From assembly GCF_003716875.1 (NCBI RefSeq), contig NZ_CP033077.1, forward strand, positions 930,001 to 994,000: a DNA stretch of 64,000 nucleotides. Reading direction: 5' to 3'. Position 1 is the first letter of the stretch; every line of letters begins with the position of its first letter. The notes under the pieces are model-generated. The model worked only from the letters and a program-made list of their open reading frames with translations. It ran no database searches and had not been told where the DNA came from. Below, one piece after another: positions 1 through 9,917 of the stretch. The stretch comes from Vibrio zhugei. GTDB lineage: Bacteria > Pseudomonadota > Gammaproteobacteria > Enterobacterales > Vibrionaceae. Position numbers and translations under genes: made by a program.

Positions 1-612
1 GATGAAAGGAATGCGCCAGCCCCAGCTTTCTAATTGTTCAGTACTAAGCAAGGCGGTCAGTACCAAACCAAAACCAGCCCCTAATAAACCGCTGATCCCT
101 TGGCTAGCGAACATAAAGCTAGACAGAAAGCCTTTACGCTCGGGGTATTGTTCAACCAACATTGCCGTGGTACTACCAAATTCGCCACCAGCTGAAAAGC
201 CTTGTAGTAAACGAGCCAGTAAAATACCGATCGGTGCCCAGATACCGATACTCGCGTAAGTCGGCATGACCGCAATCAAAAATGTGCCGGCCATCATCAG
301 CCAAATCGTCAGCAGCATGGCGGATTTTCGACCTGATTTATCGGCATAACTGCCGATAATAATCGCTCCGACTGGGCGAATTAAATACGACATTGCGAAG
401 GTAAATAACGCCAGCATTAATGACAGTGTTGTATCATCTGTCGGGAAAAAGAGCTTAGAAATGGTTCCAGCAAAAAAGGCGTAAGCGATAAGATCAAACC
501 ATTCCAAGGCATTACCTATCGAGGATGCAATAATCAGTTTGTATAGTTTGCGATCTGAAAGTTTCTGGTTGGATTTCAAGGTCTGCTTATTAGCAAGTAC
601 GCCATCAGACAT
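1..612 (-). CDS. MFS transporter, metabolite:H+ symporter type (partial)
   Basis: The reading frame starts at the ATG at 612 and runs off the left edge of the window, so about 204 N-terminal residues are present. It begins with a polar N-terminus, then a membrane segment starting around IIASSIGNALEWFD. The MFS loop 2-3 signature appears as GSYADKSGRKSAM and the segment LLARLLQGFSAGGEFG follows. This spacing and the GGEFG motif are typical of the metabolite:H+ symporter subfamily (proline/betaine, citrate, shikimate and alpha-ketoglutarate carriers). It is probably an inner-membrane proton-coupled importer of an organic acid or osmolyte. The substrate cannot be told from half a protein, and no neighbouring catabolic gene is visible. 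Confidence 0.85.
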   Translation of the reverse strand, partial: MSDGVLANKQTLKSNQKLSDRKLYKLIIASSIGNALEWFDLIAYAFFAGTISKLFFPTDDTTLSLMLALFTFAMSYLIRPVGAIIIGSYADKSGRKSAMLLTIWLMMAGTFLIAVMPTYASIGIWAPIGILLARLLQGFSAGGEFGSTTAMLVEQYPERKGFLSSFMFASQGISGLLGAGFGLVLTALLSTEQLESWGWRIPFI

Positions 613-961
613 AAATTACTCCCTGTAATTAAATAGAATCGTCCGTTATTTTTCGATACTAGGAGGTTCAATGCTTTGGCACAATTGTTAATTTATGAAT
701 TCATCTTTGCTTTTTTTGCAAAGCAAAACATGGGAGGTTTATATCAGAGGGAAGCGTGAATAATCTGATGTAACGAATTCATTTTATTAGATTTTTAATG
801 GTATGCCAGTTTTTGCATATCTGGGGCACATACTTGATAATAGCAAAGAGAAAAGATCGCGATTGCACTACCCAGTCTAGAAAAGTGCAGAGGATTGACT
901 CGCTAAACTGGGTGGCAACGGGGATTAACGTGAGTTGATGAAACCCCGTCAGCCGTCTTAT
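613..961. other. Intergenic region without a recognisable gene
   Basis: This 349-base AT-rich stretch separates the MFS gene (leaving to the left) from the 3' end of the RNase H gene. It must contain the promoter of the MFS gene. I see no open frame with a ribosome site and no clear repeat. Confidence 0.5.
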
Positions 962-1723
962 TTATCCCGTACGCAATGCCATAATCTCAGGGATGTTGTA
1001 TGGTTGGCGATAGCGAATCAAGTCGGTTTCTTGAGTATCAATGGCGACAATCGACATTCTATCCGCTAATTCATTGCCTTCGATATCCACATGACCATTA
1101 ACATGGTGAATTGTAATACGTGAGGCTAACGCTTGATATAAGCGGTAGGCGGGTTGAATGATCTCGAGATTTTTGATCTCTCCGCCGCTTTTTTTCCAGC
1201 CTTTTTTCTCCCAACCCGGTGCCCATTGTGTAATACAATCAATGGAATATTTCGAGTCACAGAAAATGGCAACCGATTGACCTAGGCTCAGTTTGTCTTG
1301 CGCCATTAAGAGGGCATGATGTAACCCATGCAACTCAGCGGTATTATTGGTGCCATAGGTTTGAAAGAGACCAAACCACAGTTCACTAAGCTGGTTATGT
1401 TCATAGACCGCTAAGCCAGTGCCTGCTTTGCCCGGGTTGGGTTCACACCCGCCATCAGAGAATATTTTGATATCAAACGGCATGGCTTCAATTTGTGCTT
1501 GGGTTAATGCCGCTGATTTGGCTTTTGTGGGCGGTTTAGTTGTTGCCGCTGTACGACGCACTGGCGCTGGCTGTGCGCCAAATGCTGCTTCTGCTTCGGC
1601 TAATGAAGGGTAGGATTTAAATTTTGCGCCCGTAAAACCGTCGACCTGTTGTTTGCATTGCTCCCAAGTCGTATAAATACCATGTTGACGGCCTTTCCAA
1701 ACCACGTAATATTTTTTAGCCAA
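962..1723 (-). CDS. Ribonuclease HI with N-terminal viroplasmin (hybrid-binding) domain
   Basis: The 253-residue protein has two domains. Residues 1-48 (MAKKYYVVWKGRQHGIY..W) match the caulimovirus viroplasmin/hybrid-binding domain found in eukaryote-like RNases H1. An Ala/Pro/Lys linker follows, then a RNase H fold from about residue 83. The catalytic carboxylates are visible: D90 in FSDGGCEPNPG, E130 in TNNTAELHG, D156 in FCDSKYS and D221 in GNELADR. It should degrade the RNA strand of RNA-DNA hybrids in the cytoplasm. The start is a TTG at 1723, about ten bases after a GGGGAA ribosome site; no in-frame ATG gives the full viroplasmin domain. It stands alone, as these accessory RNases usually do. 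Confidence 0.9.
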   Translation of the reverse strand: MAKKYYVVWKGRQHGIYTTWEQCKQQVDGFTGAKFKSYPSLAEAEAAFGAQPAPVRRTAATTKPPTKAKSAALTQAQIEAMPFDIKIFSDGGCEPNPGKAGTGLAVYEHNQLSELWFGLFQTYGTNNTAELHGLHHALLMAQDKLSLGQSVAIFCDSKYSIDCITQWAPGWEKKGWKKSGGEIKNLEIIQPAYRLYQALASRITIHHVNGHVDIEGNELADRMSIVAIDTQETDLIRYRQPYNIPEIMALRTG

Positions 1724-1936
1724 ACCGTATGTTTCCCCTTTCTCAAATCAGAATGATGTCTCTCGCGACAAGTTTGCATCATCAGTCATCTTATTGATAA
1801 GGTCAATAGCCAACCGTGGTTGATATCGGGTTGCAGGAAACGTCGTGCATGCGCTGTTGAGCGTGGAATTCGATAGCATTTTTGAAATAGCGGTGTTTAT
1901 AATCGCCGATAGCGATTCTCATTTGAAAAGGAATGA

Positions 1937-2698
<762 letters not shown>

Positions 2699-2765
2699 AT
2701 TCACACTGAGTGAGCGACTGGGCATGATTTGCTTCATGCCCAGTGTTTGACTGCAGGACTAAGCT

Positions 2766-3137
2766 TTATTTTTTACTGGTCCAGTTCTCACAGCCCGGTT
2801 GATTCTTATCAATCACTAAATCCCCTTCAACGGTAAAACGACTGTAACCAAACAGCAGTGCGAAGTGAGAGTAATCGGTGGTGACATCGGTCAGAGCGAC
2901 CGCACAATGATCTTTTTCAATGGCATCGTCTGCGGCTTCTTTGATATTTGGGGTGCCGACTGGAATGAGCACAATAGCGCGTGTATCCGTTCCTGTGACG
3001 CGTTTTCCCTTGATGAAATCGCCACTGTTAAGATTCACATTTTTTGTTGAAGCGATGGTGAAGTCGGCAACGCGGGTTGAACAACCGGTTGTCACGAGTG
3101 TCGCCATCATTGCGCCGATTAGACATAATTTTTTCAT
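2766..3137 (-). CDS. Small putative lipoprotein
   Basis: The 123-residue product starts with a lipoprotein signal peptide: KK charge, hydrophobic LCLIGAMMATLV, then the lipobox VTTGC with the modified cysteine at residue 19. The mature part has two more cysteines (KDHCAV and QPGCEN) that could form a disulfide in the periplasm. The residue after the lipidated Cys is Ser, which usually directs outer-membrane sorting. I do not recognise a family with certainty. The gene is monocistronic and convergent with ydfG. Confidence 0.75.
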   Translation of the reverse strand: MKKLCLIGAMMATLVTTGCSTRVADFTIASTKNVNLNSGDFIKGKRVTGTDTRAIVLIPVGTPNIKEAADDAIEKDHCAVALTDVTTDYSHFALLFGYSRFTVEGDLVIDKNQPGCENWTSKK

Positions 3138-3500
3138 TATTATTTTCCTAAGTTCGGGATAAATAGACGCGCAGGATAATATTCAATTCATTGCAATAAA
3201 ACAATATCAAGTGATTGAATATTAAACAGTTATGTCATATTTATTTTAGAAAATAGTGGCTTTTGTCAGTAAATGACCAGTTATGGTTATGTTGTGAGCA
3301 GTTTGCTTTGGGCGCTAGAGCGTCAATCGTCGCGCCGCCACGCGCTGGGGGTTGGGTGATTGGCTAATCATCCTGCTCGATGGTGTAGGTTGGGTCGTAA
3401 AAGCGGGGGCAATTTGGCGGCGCTTTCGAGATATCCGCTGTGAGAGTTCTGTGGCATGATGGATGGTATGTATCGCAAAGGGCTATAAAAAGGAGACAAC
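3138..3500. other. Intergenic region without a recognisable gene
   Basis: This 363-base stretch lies between the divergent lipoprotein and dehydrogenase genes and must hold both promoters. An AT-rich half (3160-3290) is followed by a GC-rich half. I see no convincing ORF, repeat or RNA. Confidence 0.5.
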
Positions 3501-4361
3501 ATGAGTCGGATTGGATTTCTTGGTTTGGGGATTATGGGTAAAGCCATGGCGCTAAACTTAGTTAACGCGGGATTTGAGGTCACGGTGTGGAATCGCAATC
3601 GTCAAAAATGCGAGGAGTTAGTTGCGCATGGTGCGACCTTCGGGGACTCGCCGAAAGCTGTGGCACAAGCCTGTGATATTACGTTTGCGATGGTGGCGGA
3701 TCCGGAGGCGGCGTTGGCCATTTGTCAGGGGCCGAACGGAGTTGCCGCGGGCATAGGCGCTGGCCGTGGTTATGTCGATATGTCGACCGTTGATGATAAG
3801 ACATCCGGTACGATTGCGGATTTGATTCATCACGCTGGCGGACGATTTTTAGAGGCGCCGGTATCGGGGACGAAGAAACCCGCAGAAGACGGTACTTTAG
3901 TGATTTTAGCCGCTGGTGATGAGTCATTATATCAAGAGGCGCTGCCCGCATTGAACGTTATGGGCAAAATGGCGCCGTATTTAGGTGGCGTTGGTCAAGG
4001 CGCGAATATGAAGTTGGTTGTGAATATGATCATGGGCGGTATGCTCAATATTTTCAGCGAGGGGATGGCATTAGGGCAAAAGTCCGGCTTAGAGGGACAA
4101 GCGATTTTAGACGTTCTCGCGGCAGGCGCAATGGCCAATCCGATGTTCAATATCAAGGGGAAAATGTGCTTAGAAGAGAACTATGACACCAGTTTTCCGT
4201 TGAAACACATGCAAAAAGATCTGCGTTTAGCGCTCGCCCTTGGCGATAGACTTGAGCAACCACTACCGACGGCTGCGGCAACCAATGAAGCCTTCAAACA
4301 AGCGAAAAAATCGGGCTATGCAGAGGAAGATATTGCGGCTGCCCACAAGGTCAATCGATAA
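3501..4361 (+). CDS. 3-hydroxyisobutyrate dehydrogenase family reductase (glyoxylate/succinic semialdehyde reductase-like)
   Basis: The 286-residue protein belongs to the beta-hydroxyacid dehydrogenase family. The Rossmann motif GFLGLGIMG is at residues 5-13, VWNRNRQKCEEL gives an NADP-compatible second strand, the substrate motif is EAPVSGTKKPAEDGTL, and the catalytic lysine lies in GANMKLVVN. The overall pattern is closest to the GLYR/GHB-reductase branch, which reduces glyoxylate or succinic semialdehyde, but tartronate semialdehyde reductase cannot be excluded. A strong AAAAAGGAG site precedes the ATG. A glycerate kinase lies 10 kb away but in a separate unit, so a glyoxylate-to-glycerate link is only a suggestion. 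Confidence 0.85.
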   Translation: MSRIGFLGLGIMGKAMALNLVNAGFEVTVWNRNRQKCEELVAHGATFGDSPKAVAQACDITFAMVADPEAALAICQGPNGVAAGIGAGRGYVDMSTVDDKTSGTIADLIHHAGGRFLEAPVSGTKKPAEDGTLVILAAGDESLYQEALPALNVMGKMAPYLGGVGQGANMKLVVNMIMGGMLNIFSEGMALGQKSGLEGQAILDVLAAGAMANPMFNIKGKMCLEENYDTSFPLKHMQKDLRLALALGDRLEQPLPTAAATNEAFKQAKKSGYAEEDIAAAHKVNR

Positions 4362-4395
4362 GACCTCGTCACGTTAAGCGTCAGGAATAACTCAG

Positions 4396-5337
4396 TCAGA
4401 GATGCGGCATGGTTTGCCAACGCAAACTGTACATCCGGCATTCGGCGGTTAAGGCTCTAATGGCTGGGTTATGTTCACTGGCTCGGTTCATCAAAAGATA
4501 TATCCCATGGGATTCTGCGATGTCGTCGGCAAGTGGATAGAAAGATAATCCAATTTGTTCGGAGACTTCGGACATGCGAGAGGGCAACAGAGCCGCGTAG
4601 TTTCCTGCCTTTAACGCAAAGCTCAAGCCAAAGATACTGGAAAATTCTGAGTGAATGCGGATTTGTCCATCGAGTTTTACCATGACTTTATCGAAGGTTT
4701 CTCGTAAACCAAACCCCTGAGTCAGCGTCATAAACGTTTGGGTTTTCAAATACGAAGTAGTGATCGGCAAATCGTGTTGAGCCGGTTGTGGACTACTTTT
4801 GGCAATGGTATAGCTTAACTTATCATCAAACAGTTTCAGCGCGGTGTGCTGAGAACTTTCTTCCAAGCGTTGATCGCCATAAATCATCACGACGTCGAGA
4901 TCGGAGCGTTTGAGCTGCTCAATCAGGTCGCAGTTTGAGCCGGAATGAAATTCTAACTCAACATCTGGTCGGCGCTGTTTATACGCAGAGAGCAAATGCG
5001 GCACCAAATCAATGGTCAATGAATTAACCGAACCAATGCGTAGCCGCTTGGGTTCCATCCCTGCTGAAATTTGCGTGTTATCAATCGCGCGCGAGAGATC
5101 GCTTAATGCCGGTAACGCGTGCTCATATAAAATATGCGCCGATTGCAACGGCACTAAGCTTCTGCCTCGTTTTTCAAACAGGATACACTCCAAATCTTCT
5201 TCAAGCCCATGAATCGAACGATATACCGACAGGGTATTGACGTTGAGTGCATCCGCCACATGGTTCATATTTTGATGTTCCATATAACTTATAAACACTT
5301 CTAAGCGCTTAATCGTGGTAGGTAGGCGTCGATGCAT
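4396..5337 (-). CDS. mdcR: MdcR, LysR-type regulator of malonate decarboxylase genes
   Basis: This is a LysR-family regulator with an N-terminal winged helix (LEVFISYMEHQNMNHVADALNVNTLSVYRSI) and a substrate-binding C-terminal domain (LRIGSVNSLTIDLVPHL). It ends in GRMYS-like residues, as MdcR proteins do. It is the last gene of the mdc cluster and is read in the same direction, whereas many clusters place it divergently. The ATG at 5337 follows GAGGAACT and is preferred. An upstream in-frame ATG at 5373 would overlap mdcH by eight bases and add 12 residues with no better ribosome site. It probably senses malonate and activates the mdcA promoter. Confidence 0.88.
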   Translation of the reverse strand: MHRRLPTTIKRLEVFISYMEHQNMNHVADALNVNTLSVYRSIHGLEEDLECILFEKRGRSLVPLQSAHILYEHALPALSDLSRAIDNTQISAGMEPKRLRIGSVNSLTIDLVPHLLSAYKQRRPDVELEFHSGSNCDLIEQLKRSDLDVVMIYGDQRLEESSQHTALKLFDDKLSYTIAKSSPQPAQHDLPITTSYLKTQTFMTLTQGFGLRETFDKVMVKLDGQIRIHSEFSSIFGLSFALKAGNYAALLPSRMSEVSEQIGLSFYPLADDIAESHGIYLLMNRASEHNPAIRALTAECRMYSLRWQTMPHL

Positions 5338-5365
5338 AGTTCCTCGGTAGTCTGGATGATGGGGA

Positions 5366-6289
5366 TTAACCATATCTTCGCACTAACGCCTCTAGGTTAG
5401 AAAGGTTTTCGTTATCAAGTGCGATCGATATCGTGTCTGGCATGCTGGCTTTACACAATCCGGTAAGAACGCTGCCAGGGCTTATTTCTATTGCCAGAGT
5501 GACGCCGCGTTCTTTTAACATGGCAACGGTTTCCCACCAATGGACCTGTCGAGCCATATTATGGATCAAGTCGTCGTGAATACGAGCGGGTGGGTAGAGA
5601 ACGCGTGCCGCATTCGCACTCACATAAGTCGTTGTCGGGCGGTCGAAAGGAATGGCGGTAAACGCGTCGGCAAATTGCTCCGCTTGTTCGGCGAGCAGTG
5701 CACAGTGTGACGGCACATTGACGTTGAGCCGATGGGCACGAGTGGCTTGTTTTTGTAGCGCGAGGGCACACAAATACTCCAACGCCAGATTATTGCCAGA
5801 AACCACGATTTGAGTTGGCGTATTGATATTGGCAATGTAAGTCACGTGGTTGGCTTGCGCAGCTTGCTCGATAAGCTCCTGCACCGTCGTCAGTGACAAG
5901 CCAATGATAGCCGCCATTGAATACCCTTCTGGATAGGCATTGGCCATCAATTCTCCGCGCTGCGCGACAAGCGATAAGCCGTGTTCATAGCGAAGACAGC
6001 GTGCGCTGATCGCTGCAGGAAACGCGCCAATGGATAACCCCAGAACATAGTCGGGTTCAATGGCGTGTGCTCGCAATATTTCCGCGTACGCATAACTGCA
6101 AATCGTCAGTGCCAATTGGGTATTACGATTGTTGCTCAGTGCTTCTCGGGTATCCAGCGCAAGCACATCTTCGTGTAAATGGTCATTGGCTCGCTCAACC
6201 AATTCGCGCCCAACCTCAAAAGCCATGAGTGAATGGAGCATTCCTGCTTTCTGAGTACCTTGACCAGGAAAGGTGAATAACGTCGTCAT
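5366..6289 (-). CDS. mdcH: MdcH, malonyl-CoA:ACP transacylase (malonate decarboxylase epsilon)
   Basis: The 307-residue protein is a FabD-like acyltransferase with FPGQGTQKAGML at the N-terminus. The nucleophile motif is GLSIGAF (the general family has GHSxG) and the catalytic histidine lies in NVPSHCALL. MdcH charges the phosphoribosyl-dephospho-CoA group of the decarboxylase acyl-carrier protein with malonyl or acetyl groups to start the cycle. It follows mdcG by about ten bases with an AAGGAACCC ribosome site. Confidence 0.93.
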   Translation of the reverse strand: MTTLFTFPGQGTQKAGMLHSLMAFEVGRELVERANDHLHEDVLALDTREALSNNRNTQLALTICSYAYAEILRAHAIEPDYVLGLSIGAFPAAISARCLRYEHGLSLVAQRGELMANAYPEGYSMAAIIGLSLTTVQELIEQAAQANHVTYIANINTPTQIVVSGNNLALEYLCALALQKQATRAHRLNVNVPSHCALLAEQAEQFADAFTAIPFDRPTTTYVSANAARVLYPPARIHDDLIHNMARQVHWWETVAMLKERGVTLAIEISPGSVLTGLCKASMPDTISIALDNENLSNLEALVRRYG

Positions 6290-6299
6290 AAAGGGTTCC

Positions 6300-6926
6300 T
6301 TAGTGATTGAGGGCTTGCCAAGGGGTATCGGTTAGATAAGGACCGCCATGACTTTTGATCATAACGCGCTTCGCGGTTAGCCATTCATTCAGCGCAAATG
6401 CTCCGTAAGGGGTTTCTATTTGCACATCACAACGCTGTGGTAACCGTCCAATACTTTCGGCGATCTGCTGACACCGCTCACGCTCAATGGGCCGCTGGCA
6501 GCGTAAGCGTAAATCAATATCGCTGGCGGCATGGGCGGTGGGAATACCAGTGGCGAGTTCAAACGCCAAACTGCCGTTAATTCCCCATGATTGGTTGGCT
6601 GACTGCATAATATGGCAGAGAGCCTCTAGCGTTTGCCAATGAGGTAAAGGGTGACGCAGTGCCTGTGTGTGCCAACCTTGCTGCGCCACGATGTCTTCGG
6701 GGGTCAACTGTCGAATGACGGCCTTCGATGACACATAACAGGCGTGACGTTCATGGCGTTGTTGACCGCGAATGCCGACCGCAATGCGGTCGGATTCAGA
6801 AGGCGCTCGTCTCACCACTACCGGGCGGACGTCGAGATCCGCGAGAGAAAACCACGCTGGCAAGGCACTACTGTCGGCGACGTCGGTGACCCATAATAGA
6901 TCGTGTGGTGCGTAATCGAGATCCAT
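6300..6926 (-). CDS. mdcG: MdcG, phosphoribosyl-dephospho-CoA transferase (holo-ACP synthase)
   Basis: This 208-residue nucleotidyltransferase-fold protein has the motif GSLAFELATG followed by SDIDLRLR, supplying the metal-binding aspartates. MdcG transfers the 2'-(5''-phosphoribosyl)-3'-dephospho-CoA group, made by MdcB, to a serine of the acyl carrier protein and releases pyrophosphate. The length agrees with the family. It sits between the transporter and mdcH in a tight operon. Confidence 0.92.
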   Translation of the reverse strand: MDLDYAPHDLLWVTDVADSSALPAWFSLADLDVRPVVVRRAPSESDRIAVGIRGQQRHERHACYVSSKAVIRQLTPEDIVAQQGWHTQALRHPLPHWQTLEALCHIMQSANQSWGINGSLAFELATGIPTAHAASDIDLRLRCQRPIERERCQQIAESIGRLPQRCDVQIETPYGAFALNEWLTAKRVMIKSHGGPYLTDTPWQALNH

Positions 6927-6935
6927 GGTGGCCTC

Positions 6936-7889
6936 TTAAAGTAGAAAGTACATAAAGATAGGCATTGTGATGGCGAAGAGGATTGTGGAGAGCAAGAGTG
7001 TACCCTCTGAATCTTCGTCCTGAACGCCAAAGCCGTTACCAAACATCACCCCAAAGAAGCCGGTTGCCAGTGCGATAAGAAAAACCGACGCGGCAAGCAG
7101 GGTCGCGGGCAAGCCAAAGGTGATGGCAATGCCATAAGCAATGACAGGTTGAACGACGTTTTTCAAAACAAAGCCGGTCAATACCGCACGATTGATGTTG
7201 AGGCGACGCGCCGAAACAATCAGCCCGGTTAAGAATAGTGCACCGCCGCCAGCCGCTGCTGCGAGAGGGCTTAACGCATGAGTAAGCAGTGCAGGCATGG
7301 TTGTACCAAAACAAGAGAATATGGTCCCGATGATTGGCCATAACACGATGGGATTTTTGAACGCTTTGATCAATAACGGCATGATCAGCGATCCCATTGA
7401 GGCGTGTTTAAATTCGGGTTTGGTTTCTTTTTCCAATACCATTAAGGTTAGTGGCGAGAGGAAAATCGATCCACAAGCGATAGAAATGGCAACGTTCAGG
7501 GCGATGTCGCTGGTGGAGGCACCTTGAATGGTTTCGCTAAGAATCGGTACACCGAGGGCCGCGTAATTAGGTAAGGAGATGGTGAGCGCATAAATCGCAG
7601 CTTGGGCGGGCTTTTTGTTAAAATAACGGCGAGCGATGAAGTAAGTCGCTGCCCACAATAACCACATCGCGAGAACCAGAATGGCAATCAGCGGCAGTTT
7701 ACTGATAAATCCTGCCACAGGGGTGTGCCATGTTGCAGTAAATAACGCGGTGGGGAGTGCAAAGCGCATGACAAACACGTTGAGCACAGAGACATTTTTA
7801 TTGTCGGCTATTTTTCGATAGCCACAAAAATATCCGAGCCCGAGGACAACAAAAATGGGTGCAATAGCATTTATTATAGCGTGAAACAT
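6936..7889 (-). CDS. mdcF: Malonate transporter, auxin efflux carrier (AEC) family
   Basis: The 317-residue membrane protein has about ten hydrophobic segments in the 5+5 arrangement of the AEC family. It begins MFHAIINAIAPIFVVLGLGYFCGYRK and has the half-way motif SLPNYAALGVPIL. Its position inside the mdc operon, between mdcE and mdcG, identifies it as the MdcF-type malonate carrier (inference from context). Other mdc clusters use an MdcLM pair instead; only this single gene is present here. Confidence 0.88.
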   Translation of the reverse strand: MFHAIINAIAPIFVVLGLGYFCGYRKIADNKNVSVLNVFVMRFALPTALFTATWHTPVAGFISKLPLIAILVLAMWLLWAATYFIARRYFNKKPAQAAIYALTISLPNYAALGVPILSETIQGASTSDIALNVAISIACGSIFLSPLTLMVLEKETKPEFKHASMGSLIMPLLIKAFKNPIVLWPIIGTIFSCFGTTMPALLTHALSPLAAAAGGGALFLTGLIVSARRLNINRAVLTGFVLKNVVQPVIAYGIAITFGLPATLLAASVFLIALATGFFGVMFGNGFGVQDEDSEGTLLLSTILFAITMPIFMYFLL

Positions 7890-7955
7890 AAATAATATAC
7901 CTCAAAATGGCGTTATAACCCTTTGTATTGAGGGCTATAACGCGTTAGATAAGCG

Positions 7956-8753
7956 TTACCACTCTTGCGCCATCAACTGACGAACCTGAAGGGAGGCTTG
8001 GCGGTTAGCACTGTGTAAGCGGCCGGATAAATCGCGCTCTGTATCGCTGGCAATATCGTTCAATGCTGCGATTAAAGCGGCGTCGATTTGCGCAACGTCT
8101 TGGGGTGTCGGCGTCTCGGCGTTGTCAACGGCGACTTTTTTCCACAATAAACCCAGCGTACTGTAGCTCTGAATGTCGTAGGCCATCGGAGGGATGGTGG
8201 CGGCGAGTTTCTCGAGCTCCGCGACTGAACGTAAGGTAATCCGTGCTGCGGAAGCTTTACCCATGGCGTGGACCATACAGCCCTCATCTTCTAAGGCAAT
8301 TAAGCGATTCGCTTGATAACCGTGCGCTAAAAATCCGCCCGACATGGCTTTTCCGACAATCAGACCGATCACGGGGTGGCCGGCATTGCGTGCCGTCGCA
8401 TAGGCGTTTGCCGCGGCGGCGAGGGCTTGATGAATGCCGTAGGCTTCTTCGCGACGACCATAGGCTTGTGAAGGAACATCAATCACGGCCACAATGGCGG
8501 TTTTATTATCGCTATGCGCGTCTTTGGCGACGATGTCACGGATTGCTTTCGCCAGATTCCAGCCTTCTAACAGGCCGACTTCCCCCTGACGAGCCCGCGG
8601 AAATGGGTTGTTTTCATCAGGCACTACGGCGATAAAGCGCGCGTTATATTGGCCTATGGTGCCATCGGTGACTTTGACGGAAGGAGCAAAGCCGCTTACG
8701 TTGTGACCATGAGTTGTTAAGGCGGTTAGCCAGGTTAGACCACGATGTTTCAT
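7956..8753 (-). CDS. mdcE: MdcE, malonate decarboxylase gamma subunit
   Basis: The 265-residue protein has a crotonase/carboxyltransferase-type fold with IVAVIDVPSQAYGRREEAYGIHQA and the oxyanion-forming glycines in GKAMSGGFLAHGYQANR. With the beta subunit it decarboxylates malonyl-S-ACP to acetyl-S-ACP. Its ATG overlaps the mdcCD stop in an ATGA arrangement and an AAGGAG site lies upstream, so translation is coupled and the two subunits are made together. Confidence 0.93.
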   Translation of the reverse strand: MKHRGLTWLTALTTHGHNVSGFAPSVKVTDGTIGQYNARFIAVVPDENNPFPRARQGEVGLLEGWNLAKAIRDIVAKDAHSDNKTAIVAVIDVPSQAYGRREEAYGIHQALAAAANAYATARNAGHPVIGLIVGKAMSGGFLAHGYQANRLIALEDEGCMVHAMGKASAARITLRSVAELEKLAATIPPMAYDIQSYSTLGLLWKKVAVDNAETPTPQDVAQIDAALIAALNDIASDTERDLSGRLHSANRQASLQVRQLMAQEW

Positions 8754-9901
8754 TTGGATTCTCCTTGAGCGAAGTAGTGACGAACCAGATCCGGGGTAGC
8801 TTGCTGCGCAGTATCCATTTGGTTAAAGACGGACAAGAAGCGGTCCACCTGTTCGCAGCGCACGGAGGTCGGTAACGCTTGGTGAATAATATTCGAAATA
8901 TCAGACCGAATTTGCTGAGCATTGTCTTCGGAGAACACATCCGCAAAGCGAGCGGCAAAGCGTGCCTCTCCACCCGTGAATGACCAAATAAATGGACGAT
9001 TGCGAGAGTCGTATTCTTCAATGCCCGCTTCTTGTTCAATGACTTGTGGGCCATTCAGACCAAGACGCGCTTCTTGCGTGACAAGGAGGTTGCTGCATAA
9101 TCCTGCGGCAATCGACATACCCCCAAAGCAGCCCACGGAACCGGCCACCACACCAATCACCGGCACGTACTGACGCAGTGCAACGATGCCAGCATGGATA
9201 TCGGCAATCGCCGCGAGACCCAAGTTGGCCTCTTGTAAGCGCACTCCACCGGTTTCTAATAACAAGACGACTTGGGTCGGGTTGCCTGCTTTGGCATCTT
9301 GCAAGGCCAACTCCAAAGCCGCCGCCATTTTGGCACCGGAGATTTCGCCTATTGCGCCGCCCTGAAAGGTGCCATCAATGCCGACGACGACACTTGGCTT
9401 GCCATCAATCGTACCTTTGGCGACCACACAGCCATCATCGGTCTGTGGCACAATGCCTTGTGGAACCAGCCAAGGTGAGAAAGAGTGATGTTGGTTGCCC
9501 ATGATTTCTCGACATGTTCCTGCATCCAACAGGAATTTAGCGCGTTCCCGAGCACTCATTTCAATGAAAGAAATGGTGCCAAGTGGGTTTGCTGTTGCGG
9601 GTGCAGGCGCATGGGTAATTTGCTCTAGGGCTTGCACCAGTCGTAAACCGATGACGCCTGGCGTGGCGCCAAAATCGTTAATCGTTATTTGCATCGCGGG
9701 GGCGTTCTCAGCGAACTGACGCTGAAATATGGCGTCCCATAAGGGTTGACGGTTGTCCACCGACGTAATTAATGCAATTTCGATACGGTGCTTATCTGTG
9801 GGTTCAAGTAGGATTTCTAGATCCCCTGAACCGACGTTCCCGACTCGCACCATCGTATCGATTGAAGAGTGCGCTGCGTAGGAAAAGGTTAGTTGTTCCA
9901 T
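8750..9901 (-). CDS. mdcD: Fused MdcC-MdcD: acyl carrier (delta) plus decarboxylase beta subunit
   Basis: One uninterrupted 383-codon frame holds two proteins that are normally separate. Residues 1-~97 match the acyl carrier subunit MdcC (MEQLTFSY.., VGNVGSGDLEILLEP with the prosthetic-group serine in GSGD, and INDFGATPGVIGLRL). An Ala/Pro-rich linker, THAPAPATANPLGT, follows. From about residue 110, SFIEMSARERAKFLLDAGT through GIDGTFQGGAIGEISGAKM, LLLETGGVRLQEANLGL and GCFGGMSIAAGLCS matches MdcD. There is no start codon or ribosome site at the join, and no separate mdcC exists in the cluster. The linker argues for a real fusion rather than a sequencing error. The prosthetic group would then swing from within the catalytic chain. 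Confidence 0.9.
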   Translation of the reverse strand: MEQLTFSYAAHSSIDTMVRVGNVGSGDLEILLEPTDKHRIEIALITSVDNRQPLWDAIFQRQFAENAPAMQITINDFGATPGVIGLRLVQALEQITHAPAPATANPLGTISFIEMSARERAKFLLDAGTCREIMGNQHHSFSPWLVPQGIVPQTDDGCVVAKGTIDGKPSVVVGIDGTFQGGAIGEISGAKMAAALELALQDAKAGNPTQVVLLLETGGVRLQEANLGLAAIADIHAGIVALRQYVPVIGVVAGSVGCFGGMSIAAGLCSNLLVTQEARLGLNGPQVIEQEAGIEEYDSRNRPFIWSFTGGEARFAARFADVFSEDNAQQIRSDISNIIHQALPTSVRCEQVDRFLSVFNQMDTAQQATPDLVRHYFAQGESK

Positions 9902-9917
9902 GGTTGGAACCTCCCAG

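Noticed and set aside
613..961. Sigma-54 promoter near TGGCAC sequences
   Set aside because: The GG and GC elements do not have the required spacing, and the orientation is wrong for the MFS gene.
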